This document shows, piece by piece, positions 57,297 to 64,000 of a stretch of DNA of 64,000 nucleotides. The stretch comes from Devosia submarina (lineage in GTDB: Bacteria; Pseudomonadota; Alphaproteobacteria; Rhizobiales; Devosiaceae). Location: positions 267,446 to 331,445 of the forward strand of contig NZ_PYWB01000004.1 of NCBI RefSeq assembly GCF_003056345.1. The letters are read 5' to 3'. How positions within the stretch are numbered: position 1 is the stretch's first letter; every line of letters starts with the position of its first letter. The notes below the pieces were generated by a model. That model made no database searches and had not been told where the DNA came from. It saw only the letters and a program-made list of their open reading frames with translations. The position numbers and the translations under genes were made by a program.

Positions 57297-59353
57297 TCAT
57301 CGACAGAAACTCTGTGCCGTCAGTCTCCGTCTCTTATGCCGGCAACGGCACCACGACCAAAGCGAATGCTCTGGGCATGAGGCCCATGCAGGAGCGCGCT
57401 TATGAGAAGCGCGGCGAGCAGTATCTTCTGATCAAGTCGCCGCCCGCATCAGGCAAGAGCCGTGCGCTGATGTTCATCGCGCTCGACAAGCTGGCCAATC
57501 AAGGGCTGAAGCAGGCCATCATCGTGGTGCCGGAAAAAAGCATCGGATCTAGCTTCGCGGACGAGCCACTGAGCAAGTATGGCTTCGTGTCCAACTGGAC
57601 CGTGACGCCGAAATGGAACCTCTGCAACGCCCCCGGCGAGGATGGCGGCAAGGTCAAGTCGGTCGGCGCGTTCTTAGAGAGCGATGATAATGTGCTGGTC
57701 TGCACCCACGCCACCTTCCGCTTCGCGGTGGATAGGTTTGGCATCGAGGCATTCGATGACAGACTGATTGCGGTGGACGAGTTCCACCACGTATCGGCTA
57801 ATGAAGAGAACAAGCTAGGTGCTCACCTCGGCGCGTTCATCGCCCGCGATAGGGTGCACATCGTCGCCATGACGGGTTCCTACTTCCGTGGCGATGCCGA
57901 AGCCGTCCTTGCTCCGCAGGACGAGGCAAAATTTCAGACAGTCACCTACACCTATTATGAGCAGCTTAATGGGTACGAGTACCTGAAGCAGCTTGATATA
58001 GGCTACTTCTTCTATTCCGGCGCTTACTCCGACGACATTCTGGCGGTGTTGAAGCCTACCGAAAAAACAATCGTGCATATTCCCAGCGTCAATTCGCGGG
58101 AGAGCACCAAGGACAAGATCAGGGAAGTCGAACACATCATTGAGGCGCTCGGTGAATGGCAAGGTGTCGATCCGACAACGGGCTTCCAGTTGGTCAAGAC
58201 GCCAGAAGGGCGGGTGCTGCGCATTGCCGACCTTGTGGATGATGACGCGGCCAAACGCGACCGCGTCTCTGCGTCGCTCAAGGACTCGGGCCAGAAGAAC
58301 AATCGTGACCATGTAGACATCATCATTGCTCTCGGCATGGCGAAGGAAGGCTTTGACTGGATTTGGTGCGAACACGCCCTGACCGTCGGCTACCGCTCAA
58401 GCCTAACTGAGATCGTGCAGATTATTGGACGTGCGACCCGAGATGCGCCGGGCAAAACCCGCGCACGCTTCACAAACCTCATCGCCGAACCGGATGCTTC
58501 CGAGGAGGCGGTTACCGAAGCCGTCAACGATACGCTGAAGGCTATCGCGGCCAGTCTGCTCATGGAGCAGGTGCTTGCGCCGCGCTTCGAGTTCAAGCCT
58601 AAAAATCCGCAAAGCGGGCCGGTTGAGGGGTTCATCTACGGCGACGATGGCTATGATCCGAGCAAGACCAATGTTGGCTTCAACGAGGCGACAGGCCAGT
58701 TCCAGATCGAGATCAAGGGGCTTGTCGAACCCAAGAGTAAAGAAGCGCAACGCATATGCCAGCAGGATCTGAACGAGGTGATAGCGGCCTTCGTGCAGGA
58801 TAAGCCTGCCATCGAGCGCGGCTTGTTTGATGAGGAGCTGGTGCCTGAGGAGCTGACGCAGGTTCGGCTGGGCAAGATTATCAAGGACAAGTACCCGGAG
58901 CTGGACGAGGAAGATCAGGAGGCGGTGCGACAGCACGCGATTGCCGCCATCAACATCACCCAGCAAGCCAAGAAGATTGCTTTTGGTGGTGACGGTTCTG
59001 ATGGAGAACCGGGCGTGAACCGAGCGCTTATCAACGGTGTGCGGAAGTTTGCCATGGACGTGCGAGAGCTGGACATTGACCTCATCGATCGGATCAACCC
59101 GTTTGGTGAAGCTTATTCAATCCTCGCGAAAACAATGAGTGAGGAAAGCCTAAAGCAGGTAGCTGCCGCCATCGCTGCGCGCCGCACGAACCTTACACCG
59201 GAGGACGCCAAGCAGCTTGCTGCCCGTGCCGTGCAGTTCAAAAAGGAGCGCGGACGCCTCCCTTCGATCAGTTCAACCGACGCTTGGGAGAAGCGTATGG
59301 CTGAAGGTGCTGCCGCCTTCGTCCGCTTCAAGGATGAGGGGCGCTATGAGTGA
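57293..59353 (+). CDS. SF2 DEAD/DEAH-type helicase of a restriction-like system
   Basis: A 686-residue SF2 helicase. A Q-motif-like RPMQERAYEKR (30-40) precedes Walker A SPPASGKSR (49-57), motif II VDEFHH (161-166, DEFH variant), motif III MTGSY (193-197) and motif VI QIIGRATRDAPGKTR (376-390). The C-terminal 250 residues form a family-specific acidic region with no known domain. It would translocate on or unwind DNA. The coding overlap with the methyltransferase (4 bases) and the GIY-YIG gene (8 bases) means the three proteins are made together and likely act as one complex. Confidence 0.85.
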   Translation: MIIDRNSVPSVSVSYAGNGTTTKANALGMRPMQERAYEKRGEQYLLIKSPPASGKSRALMFIALDKLANQGLKQAIIVVPEKSIGSSFADEPLSKYGFVSNWTVTPKWNLCNAPGEDGGKVKSVGAFLESDDNVLVCTHATFRFAVDRFGIEAFDDRLIAVDEFHHVSANEENKLGAHLGAFIARDRVHIVAMTGSYFRGDAEAVLAPQDEAKFQTVTYTYYEQLNGYEYLKQLDIGYFFYSGAYSDDILAVLKPTEKTIVHIPSVNSRESTKDKIREVEHIIEALGEWQGVDPTTGFQLVKTPEGRVLRIADLVDDDAAKRDRVSASLKDSGQKNNRDHVDIIIALGMAKEGFDWIWCEHALTVGYRSSLTEIVQIIGRATRDAPGKTRARFTNLIAEPDASEEAVTEAVNDTLKAIAASLLMEQVLAPRFEFKPKNPQSGPVEGFIYGDDGYDPSKTNVGFNEATGQFQIEIKGLVEPKSKEAQRICQQDLNEVIAAFVQDKPAIERGLFDEELVPEELTQVRLGKIIKDKYPELDEEDQEAVRQHAIAAINITQQAKKIAFGGDGSDGEPGVNRALINGVRKFAMDVRELDIDLIDRINPFGEAYSILAKTMSEESLKQVAAAIAARRTNLTPEDAKQLAARAVQFKKERGRLPSISSTDAWEKRMAEGAAAFVRFKDEGRYE

Positions 59354-60545
59354 CCTCGATCTTGATGAACTCCGCGCTGAACTGGCCGACTTTGCCCAGC
59401 GGGAGAAGAAAGGTGGACGCACGCCGCGCGAGGAGCGCATCATCGCGGGCTTCGAGGATATCCAGCGGTTCGCCGACGAACATGGCCGTGCGCCACAGCA
59501 TGGCGAAGATCGCGACATTTTTGAGCGGCTATATGCGGTGCGTCTCGACCGGCTTCGCAAGCTAGAAGAGTGTCGCGCCCTGCTTTCACCGATCGATCAT
59601 CAAGGCTTATTGGACCTAGCGCACAGCGATTTGCCTGTGCCCGCCGAGGAGATGGACGCTGACGCACTCATGGCGGAACTCGCCGGTGCGGCTGGTGGTG
59701 GCGAAATCACCGAACTTCGCCACGTTCGCTCGACGGCTGAGAAGCGCGCCGCCGAGGAGATTGCAAACCGTGAGCCATGCCCAGACTTCGAACGATTCAA
59801 GCCCTTGTTCGAACAGGTGCGGCTGGACCTTGACCAAAACGTTCGAACAACACGGCCGTTTGTCAAAGACGCGGGCTTCATGAAGGCAGAAATTTCGCAA
59901 GGCCAGTTTTTCATCCTTGGCGGTCAGGTCGCGTATGTTGCCGAAGTCGGCGAAACGTTCCGTGCCCCAAATGGCGAATCCGATGCGCGGCTGCGGGTCG
60001 TCTACTCCAACGGCACCGAGAGCAACCTCCTGCTCAGGTCACTCCAACGCGCGCTCTATAAAGACGAAGCCGGGCGGCGCATTACTGACCACGTGGCTGG
60101 TCCCTTGTTCGCGAAGGAAAGTGAGGAAGGTGACCTCGTCAGCGGTACCATCTATGTCCTCCGCAGCAAATCTGACCATCCCATGGTGGTCGCGAACCGC
60201 GACGTGCTTCACAAGATCGGTGTGACTGGCGGCGACGTTGCCCGTCGTATTGCCAACGCAAAGCTGGACCCCACATTCTTGATGGCTGACGCGGAGATTG
60301 TCGCCACCTACACACTCTACAATATCAACCGCGCCCGACTGGAAAACCTGATCCATCGTGTTTTCGAACCGGCACGGCTGCACATCGAAATCAAAGATCG
60401 TTTTGGAAGCCCGGTTGTACCCCGGGAGTGGTTTCTTGTGCCTCGCTTCGTCGTCGATGATGCAGTGGAGAAGATAAAGAACGGCACTATCACCGAGTAT
60501 GTCTACGACCCAAATACTGCAACGCTGGCTCAGCGGCCGAACTGA
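59346..60545 (+). CDS. GIY-YIG (T5orf172-type) nuclease
   Basis: A 399-residue protein. Residues 1-90 form a helical region with ELADFAQREKKGGRTPREERIIAGFEDIQRF, residues 115-230 a second helical domain, and residues 267-390 the GIY-YIG domain of T5orf172/Mug113 type: GTIYVLRSKSDHP, then LHKIGVTGGDVARRIANAK with the catalytic Arg, and ARLENLIHRVF with the metal-binding Glu. The ATG at 59346 lies inside the end of the helicase gene. It supplies the nuclease that the methyltransferase seems to lack. The longer ORF back to 59217 is read in another frame of the helicase gene and is unlikely. Confidence 0.82.
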   Translation: MSDLDLDELRAELADFAQREKKGGRTPREERIIAGFEDIQRFADEHGRAPQHGEDRDIFERLYAVRLDRLRKLEECRALLSPIDHQGLLDLAHSDLPVPAEEMDADALMAELAGAAGGGEITELRHVRSTAEKRAAEEIANREPCPDFERFKPLFEQVRLDLDQNVRTTRPFVKDAGFMKAEISQGQFFILGGQVAYVAEVGETFRAPNGESDARLRVVYSNGTESNLLLRSLQRALYKDEAGRRITDHVAGPLFAKESEEGDLVSGTIYVLRSKSDHPMVVANRDVLHKIGVTGGDVARRIANAKLDPTFLMADAEIVATYTLYNINRARLENLIHRVFEPARLHIEIKDRFGSPVVPREWFLVPRFVVDDAVEKIKNGTITEYVYDPNTATLAQRPN

Positions 60546-60588
60546 AGCAGGTTTCCAAATGGTTTATTCCTTAGTCAGTAACAACCCT

Positions 60589-61236
60589 TCAGCTGTGCTC
60601 GCTTTCACCCCCGCTCGGGAAATCGGCAAACTCACTGTCGGGCGACACATAAAACAGCGACACTCCCATTGAACCAGCAAGTTCACGGGACAATGCCAAG
60701 GTCCTGCTGTCCATTCTCTCTTGTGGATCCTTGGCTACGTCGATTATCATCATCACCGGCTCGAAATCGCCGCCCCGCGCGCGAACTTCGTCCCTGTGAG
60801 CAGCCAGCTTGCGGATATCAAAGTGGATGTCTTTCGATCTGAGGCGAGACTTGTGTCGCTCAGAGGCCTTTACTTCTACAGCCAATAACATGTGCTGGAG
60901 CGTTGCCTCGTAAGAGCGTCGCTGCCAGTTCCCTGCTGCACCTGTTCCGAAAATCACAACATCTGGAATTGGTTCGAAACCGCCGCCAAATCCTTCCGCG
61001 TGCCTCAGGTCAAGCTGTTTGAACAAATCAGTGGTAACGTTGGTGATCCATTGCTTCACGTTCATCCCCAACTGCATTAGGGGCACCGGACCAGCGACCC
61101 GCAGCGCGTGGTAGATCATAGCTTGGTAGTGCAGTTCACCGGCCAGAACTTGTCGGGTCTCGCTTACGATCAACGGCCATGCATTCTGAAGGGCCACCAA
61201 AGCATGGTCCTTGGTTACCAAGGGCATGGGGTTCAT
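60589..61236 (-). CDS. PD-(D/E)XK-like hypothetical protein
   Basis: A 215-residue protein convergent with the GIY-YIG gene. The segment GFEPIPDVVIFGTG, followed by LLAVEVKASERHKSRLRSKDI, shows the D-x(n)-E-V-K arrangement of the PD-(D/E)XK core, and DIRKLAAHRDEV continues with a helix typical of such folds. It looks like a stand-alone restriction-like nuclease or a nuclease-fold protein. No family name is assigned. It ends 44 bases from the methyltransferase-helicase-GIY-YIG operon on the opposite strand. Confidence 0.6.
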   Translation of the reverse strand: MNPMPLVTKDHALVALQNAWPLIVSETRQVLAGELHYQAMIYHALRVAGPVPLMQLGMNVKQWITNVTTDLFKQLDLRHAEGFGGGFEPIPDVVIFGTGAAGNWQRRSYEATLQHMLLAVEVKASERHKSRLRSKDIHFDIRKLAAHRDEVRARGGDFEPVMMIIDVAKDPQERMDSRTLALSRELAGSMGVSLFYVSPDSEFADFPSGGESEHS

Positions 61237-61346
61237 CCATTCCTACAATCCATAAAATTCGAGCAGCAGTGTTACAGGTTATTGAGACCCAGTGTGTATT
61301 TGCTGGGTGTATATCCTTGTAACCGTTTCAGTGTTGTATCGCGGCC

Positions 61347-61562
61347 ATGACGAATCCAAATCATTCCGAGCGTCAACTTGCTCAAGCCTACATACTCACC
61401 GCTCGTATATCGCAAATTTTGGTAGTGATTGCCTTTTTCGCAGGGCTGATTGCGTGGGCCTACTTCGGGATCGTAGGAGGGATTGCAACATGGGCGCTTT
61501 GTGCTTGGCTTGCGCAAATCGCAAAAGCGCCGATGCCAGATCACCTTCGGAAGAAGTTCTAG
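61347..61562 (+). CDS. Small membrane protein (two helices)
   Basis: A 71-residue protein with two predicted membrane helices (ISQILVVIAFFAGLIAWAYF and GGIATWALCAWLAQIA) and a basic C-terminus (DHLRKKF). Unknown function. No obvious ribosome binding site, so it is uncertain that it is expressed. Confidence 0.45.
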   Translation: MTNPNHSERQLAQAYILTARISQILVVIAFFAGLIAWAYFGIVGGIATWALCAWLAQIAKAPMPDHLRKKF

Positions 61563-61763
61563 AAGTACTAGTGGCGGTTTCCACCATGATCGTTCAGCAC
61601 TGCGCCCATTCGAACGTCACATAAGGGCGTACCTAGGCGTGACGTAACCCTAACGCGCAGCCCACCGTCACATCTAAGTTGAAGCCAGCCGCTTGTGACA
61701 TGCGATCGTCATCTTTAAACCTTGAGGTGACACGTGGCTTATGCACGTTTTGCTGTTAGGAGA
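61563..61763. other. Short intergenic stretch with no feature seen
   Basis: About 200 bases between convergent genes, no terminator recognised. Confidence 0.35.
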
Positions 61764-62501
61764 TTAATGTGCCGAACTTGCGGCCTGAATATCCATCAAG
61801 GTGTCACAGGAAAGCGCTAGTTGGCGGCCGTACTGTTCAGACGCCTGCAGCACACTTTGCTTCGTGACACCAAATAAAAAGTACGCGGCGTGCAATGCTG
61901 CGACTACGAGTACGGCGCTGTACTGCGACATGTTATTCCAGTTGTCGTGCCAAAGAAGCCATAAGGATATCATCACAGTTAGGAGGTTCAGGGCCAATCC
62001 GATGCGTTTGAGCCCGAACAAGTTCCGCCTAAACCCATAAACAACGTTCTCCGCAAACAAGAGGTGAAACTTGGTCGTGTCACGAGTGTGCTCTCTGATC
62101 CAGTTCCCCGCTGATACGTAAAAAGCATCAGCTTTGGCGGGATCTTTTAGTTCCGCGTTCGCTGACGGTGCTCGCTCCCCCAGCTTCTCAGAAAGGAAGG
62201 CAAGGTAACGAGCCTTGGATTTCGCATCAAGCACCTCGTCAATATGTCTAAGCACCGTCGGAAATGGACGCCCGCCTGAAGAGTTGAACAAGCTTTTCTC
62301 CTCGCGCCGACCGAGCCTTCTGGCGAGATCTGCTAGGGCGAAGAATAGTACGGCGATAGCTACCGTAAGAAGAACCTGAGGCAAGCCAAGACTATCAAGA
62401 GAAGCAGCCACATTGGCCAAAAGAAAGACTATAGCAGGGGCTGCAGCCAAAATAGCTGGAAAAAGCCGTGCGCGAAGCACGTAGCTGTCAAGCAAGTCCA
62501 C
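61764..62501 (-). CDS. Four-helix membrane protein paired with an MBL-fold hydrolase
   Basis: A 245-residue protein with two N-terminal membrane helices (LFPAILAAAPAIVFLLANVAASL and LPQVLLTVAIAVLFFALADLA), a central cytoplasmic helical domain of about 110 residues (KSLFNSSGGRPFPTVLRHIDEVLDAKSKARYLAFLSEKLG), and two more helices (IGLALNLLTVMISLWLLWH and SAVLVVAALHAAYFLFGV). No family recognised. It starts one base from the stop of the MBL gene, so the two form one unit. The architecture recalls membrane effectors of abortive defence systems, which is an inference. Confidence 0.65.
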   Translation of the reverse strand: MDLLDSYVLRARLFPAILAAAPAIVFLLANVAASLDSLGLPQVLLTVAIAVLFFALADLARRLGRREEKSLFNSSGGRPFPTVLRHIDEVLDAKSKARYLAFLSEKLGERAPSANAELKDPAKADAFYVSAGNWIREHTRDTTKFHLLFAENVVYGFRRNLFGLKRIGLALNLLTVMISLWLLWHDNWNNMSQYSAVLVVAALHAAYFLFGVTKQSVLQASEQYGRQLALSCDTLMDIQAASSAH

Positions 62502-62502
62502 G

Positions 62503-63567
62503 TTATTCCTCGTATGACGTTGTGAACGGCACAGGTGTGAGGCCCGTCATGCCAATCCTATCTGGCATCTCATAATTATGACGGATCCAAGCTCCTTCCG
62601 TGCGGTACACCGGATACCCTCTACGTAGAAATGCGTTTGAAACCCTCTTCCTTGGGTATTGAGGTTTGTTTGCCCCTACAGAGCAGAATGCAGTGCCTCG
62701 CTCTGGTGAACCTTGGGGCAGGACTGAGCCCAACCACCGATCCAGTACCGACGGCGTCACATTCCTTCGGCTTCCGTGATGAGGAACTTGGACGAATGTA
62801 GGAGGACTCAGCCTTCCTAAGATTTGCGCAACATCAGCGGCTTCATTGAGCGCCTCGGGACCGGCGTCGGCCGTGAGCAGTACCGTTCGGCCATCAAACT
62901 CCCCGAGTTGAACCACACAACACTCATTGGATGGAGAAGTAGGAGATGGGTTTTCCTCCAGCGCCTCAGAACCCCAAGTCTCAAAGAATTGGGCTAACGC
63001 TTTTGCCGATTCAAAAAGTTTGTCAAACAAACTCTTGTTCGGCTTGGCGTAGCTGGTCGGAGTACGGTCAAATTGGGGAATTAGCGCAAGGTAACGGTCT
63101 CTCGAAGGTGCTAACACCGTGAAAGATCCTATCTGGGCATATGCAAAAGCTTCATAAACCGGTGTGCCTTTCGAAACTGCAATTTGCTCTAATTCCACGA
63201 GCAGCGGATAGGCATCTTTGATGGCCTTAGTAAGTCCGGCCACAGTATAGTTCCCATGGAAAGCGGGCAGTATTTCGGACGCGTACAACCATGGCCTGTT
63301 CATCCATAGAGCACCGACACTGAAATGCCGCACGACCTCTAACAAGCCAGTTACGTGATCTGCGTCCTGGTGCGACAACACTACATTCGCGATGTGCGTT
63401 GGGTGATCGTAATATGTATTTATATGATCAATGATGCGCTGACCGGTATCAGCGTAGCCACCGTCAGTAACATGTATTTGGTACGCACTTGATGCGTGGC
63501 CATGTCTCACGCATATGGCGTCACCGTTACTGTCTCCCACAGAGAGAAAATCGACTTCGTAGCCCAT
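62503..63567 (-). CDS. ComEC-like metallo-beta-lactamase fold hydrolase
   Basis: A 354-residue MBL-fold protein. The zinc motif VVLSHQDADHVTGLLEVV (HxDxDH at residues 66-71 from the chosen start), TVLLTADAGPEALNEA and VPHHGSRRNVTPSVLDRWL match the ComEC-type MBL domain without the membrane channel. It could be a nuclease or phosphodiesterase. The ATG at 63567 (MGYEVDFLSVGDSNGDA) has AAGGGGAT upstream; the longer ORF adds an unlikely Cys-rich leader. It is coupled to the four-helix membrane protein downstream. Confidence 0.82.
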   Translation of the reverse strand: MGYEVDFLSVGDSNGDAICVRHGHASSAYQIHVTDGGYADTGQRIIDHINTYYDHPTHIANVVLSHQDADHVTGLLEVVRHFSVGALWMNRPWLYASEILPAFHGNYTVAGLTKAIKDAYPLLVELEQIAVSKGTPVYEAFAYAQIGSFTVLAPSRDRYLALIPQFDRTPTSYAKPNKSLFDKLFESAKALAQFFETWGSEALEENPSPTSPSNECCVVQLGEFDGRTVLLTADAGPEALNEAADVAQILGRLSPPTFVQVPHHGSRRNVTPSVLDRWLGSVLPQGSPERGTAFCSVGANKPQYPRKRVSNAFLRRGYPVYRTEGAWIRHNYEMPDRIGMTGLTPVPFTTSYEE

Positions 63568-63873
63568 GCTTATCCCCTTAAATATTGAGATGCATGGTTG
63601 ACCGGGTGCTTGGAGACCGCAACGACTTTTATGCGTCTGCACCCATATATGTGCTGTTCGGGATCGTGGTTTACTTCCTGTAGCCTACCGGCGGCGCGAT
63701 CCTCAACGAGTCTTCCTGCATTCAGCTTAGTTGTGTTGAAACCCGCAGTGACATTAGGAGCTTGGGCGCACGTGTTGAAATCGGCCTACCATCCACCACC
63801 ATCACATGATCAATGCTGCGTAAATTCCAATCAGTAAGCAAACTCTGCTGCCGGAAGGGCGGTCAGCGTACTC
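63568..63873. other. Gap between the MBL gene and the IS element
   Basis: About 300 bases with no convincing gene. It should contain the MBL-operon promoter on the minus strand. A small open frame on the plus strand (63598-63837) has no motif. Confidence 0.4.
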
Positions 63874-64000
63874 TGAATAGCCCCGCGTTCTGTAGACACC
63901 TTCGGGGTTAGATTTGGTGTCGCCGTTCGAATTCGACGGGTGAGAGCATGCCGTTGCGGACGTGCTTGCGTGTTGGGTTGTAGAACATTTCGATGTAATC
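63874..64000 (-). mobile_element. IS3-family insertion sequence, one end inside the window
   Basis: The transposase end (next entry) is followed, on the minus strand, by GGTGTCTACAGAACGCGGGG and CTATTCA; TGTCTACAGAA... resembles the terminal inverted repeat of IS3-family (IS407-group) elements, and ...CTATTCA ends with the CA dinucleotide typical of IS3 tips. The tip is therefore placed at 63874. The rest of the element lies beyond the window. Confidence 0.65.
63908..64000 (-). CDS. IS3-family transposase OrfB, C-terminal end only
   Basis: The last 30 codons of a gene that enters from the right edge. Hand translation gives DYIEMFYNPTRKHVRNGMLS and then PVEFERRHQI with a TAA stop. FYNxxRxH...LSPxEFE is the conserved end of IS3-family integrase-type transposases. 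The catalytic DDE residues lie outside the window. Confidence 0.88.
   Translation of the reverse strand, partial: DYIEMFYNPTRKHVRNGMLSPVEFERRHQI

Larger units (their letters stand above)
40189..63873. mobile_element. Putative integrated genomic island next to tRNA-Gly (right end not in window)
   Basis: From the 3' end of the tRNA onwards the gene content changes: strand switches, weaker codon bias, lower GC, and genes for mobile-element replication (HTH/excisionase-like, Rep-like, DUF927) and defence-like nucleases. Core genes do not resume before the window ends. I found no integrase and no repeat of the tRNA 3' end, so the border on the right and the mode of entry are unknown. It may be a composite of several insertions. 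Confidence 0.6.

Noticed and set aside
63598..63837. Small gene between the MBL operon and the IS element
   Set aside because: No ribosome binding site, no motif, and it overlaps the expected promoter of the MBL gene.

Overview
The window reads as a piece of an alphaproteobacterial (Hyphomicrobiales/Rhizobiales) chromosome, perhaps of the Devosia type, with an accessory island attached. The lineage call rests on gene content and order: a RegB/RegA-type redox two-component pair, Irr next to fabA-fabB, rpsT-dnaA-dnaN-recF-gyrB in a row, glnK-amtB, CnoX-LON-Trm112, and many copies of a palindromic intergenic repeat (CCTCATGGTGAGCCTGTCG...) common in this group. The genus is an inference.

Positions 1-40188 are ordinary, high-GC core chromosome. 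In order: a YgjP-like peptidase (cut by the window edge), DUF2852, regB-regA, ribokinase, YdeI-like, arylamine N-acetyltransferase, irr divergent from fabA-fabB, a minus-strand run ubiE-ubiB-lipoprotein-dut-moeB/thiF, mutM, rpsT, the replication block dnaA-dnaN-recF-gyrB, a small zinc-peptidase-like protein, a class A PBP with an unusual repeat tail, a minus-strand run gst-queG-SDR-GNAT, uppP, lolA, ftsK, amtB-glnK, a UbiH-like monooxygenase, and trx/cnoX-LON-trm112, ending at tRNA-Gly(GCC).

Positions 40189-64000 look like an integrated accessory island placed just downstream of the tRNA-Gly: mixed strands, irregular codon use, many unknown genes, mobile-element replication functions, and a partial IS3-family element at the right edge. 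No integrase and no second attachment site lie inside the window, so its far end is out of view. From left to right the island holds: (a) a replication-like module (excisionase-type HTH, zinc-finger Rep-like protein, DUF927 helicase); (b) a HhH-GPD DNA-glycosylase-like protein and a NYN-OST-HTH putative RNase; (c) a DUF3768 trio with a leader able to form two mutually exclusive hairpins, one of which hides the ribosome binding site; (d) three secreted proteins of unknown role and a superinfection-immunity/SHOCT membrane protein; (e) a defence-like core: DUF6946-like plus EVE-like/HNH nuclease pair, a PD-(D/E)XK-like protein, a tightly coupled three-gene operon of MmeI-like adenine methyltransferase, SF2 helicase and GIY-YIG nuclease, another PD-(D/E)XK-like protein, and a minus-strand pair of a ComEC-like metallo-beta-lactamase protein with a four-helix membrane partner.

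The best candidates for an undescribed system are the methyltransferase-helicase-GIY-YIG operon (54519-60545) and the MBL/membrane pair (61764-63567). No similarity search was possible, so all family calls come from motif reading.
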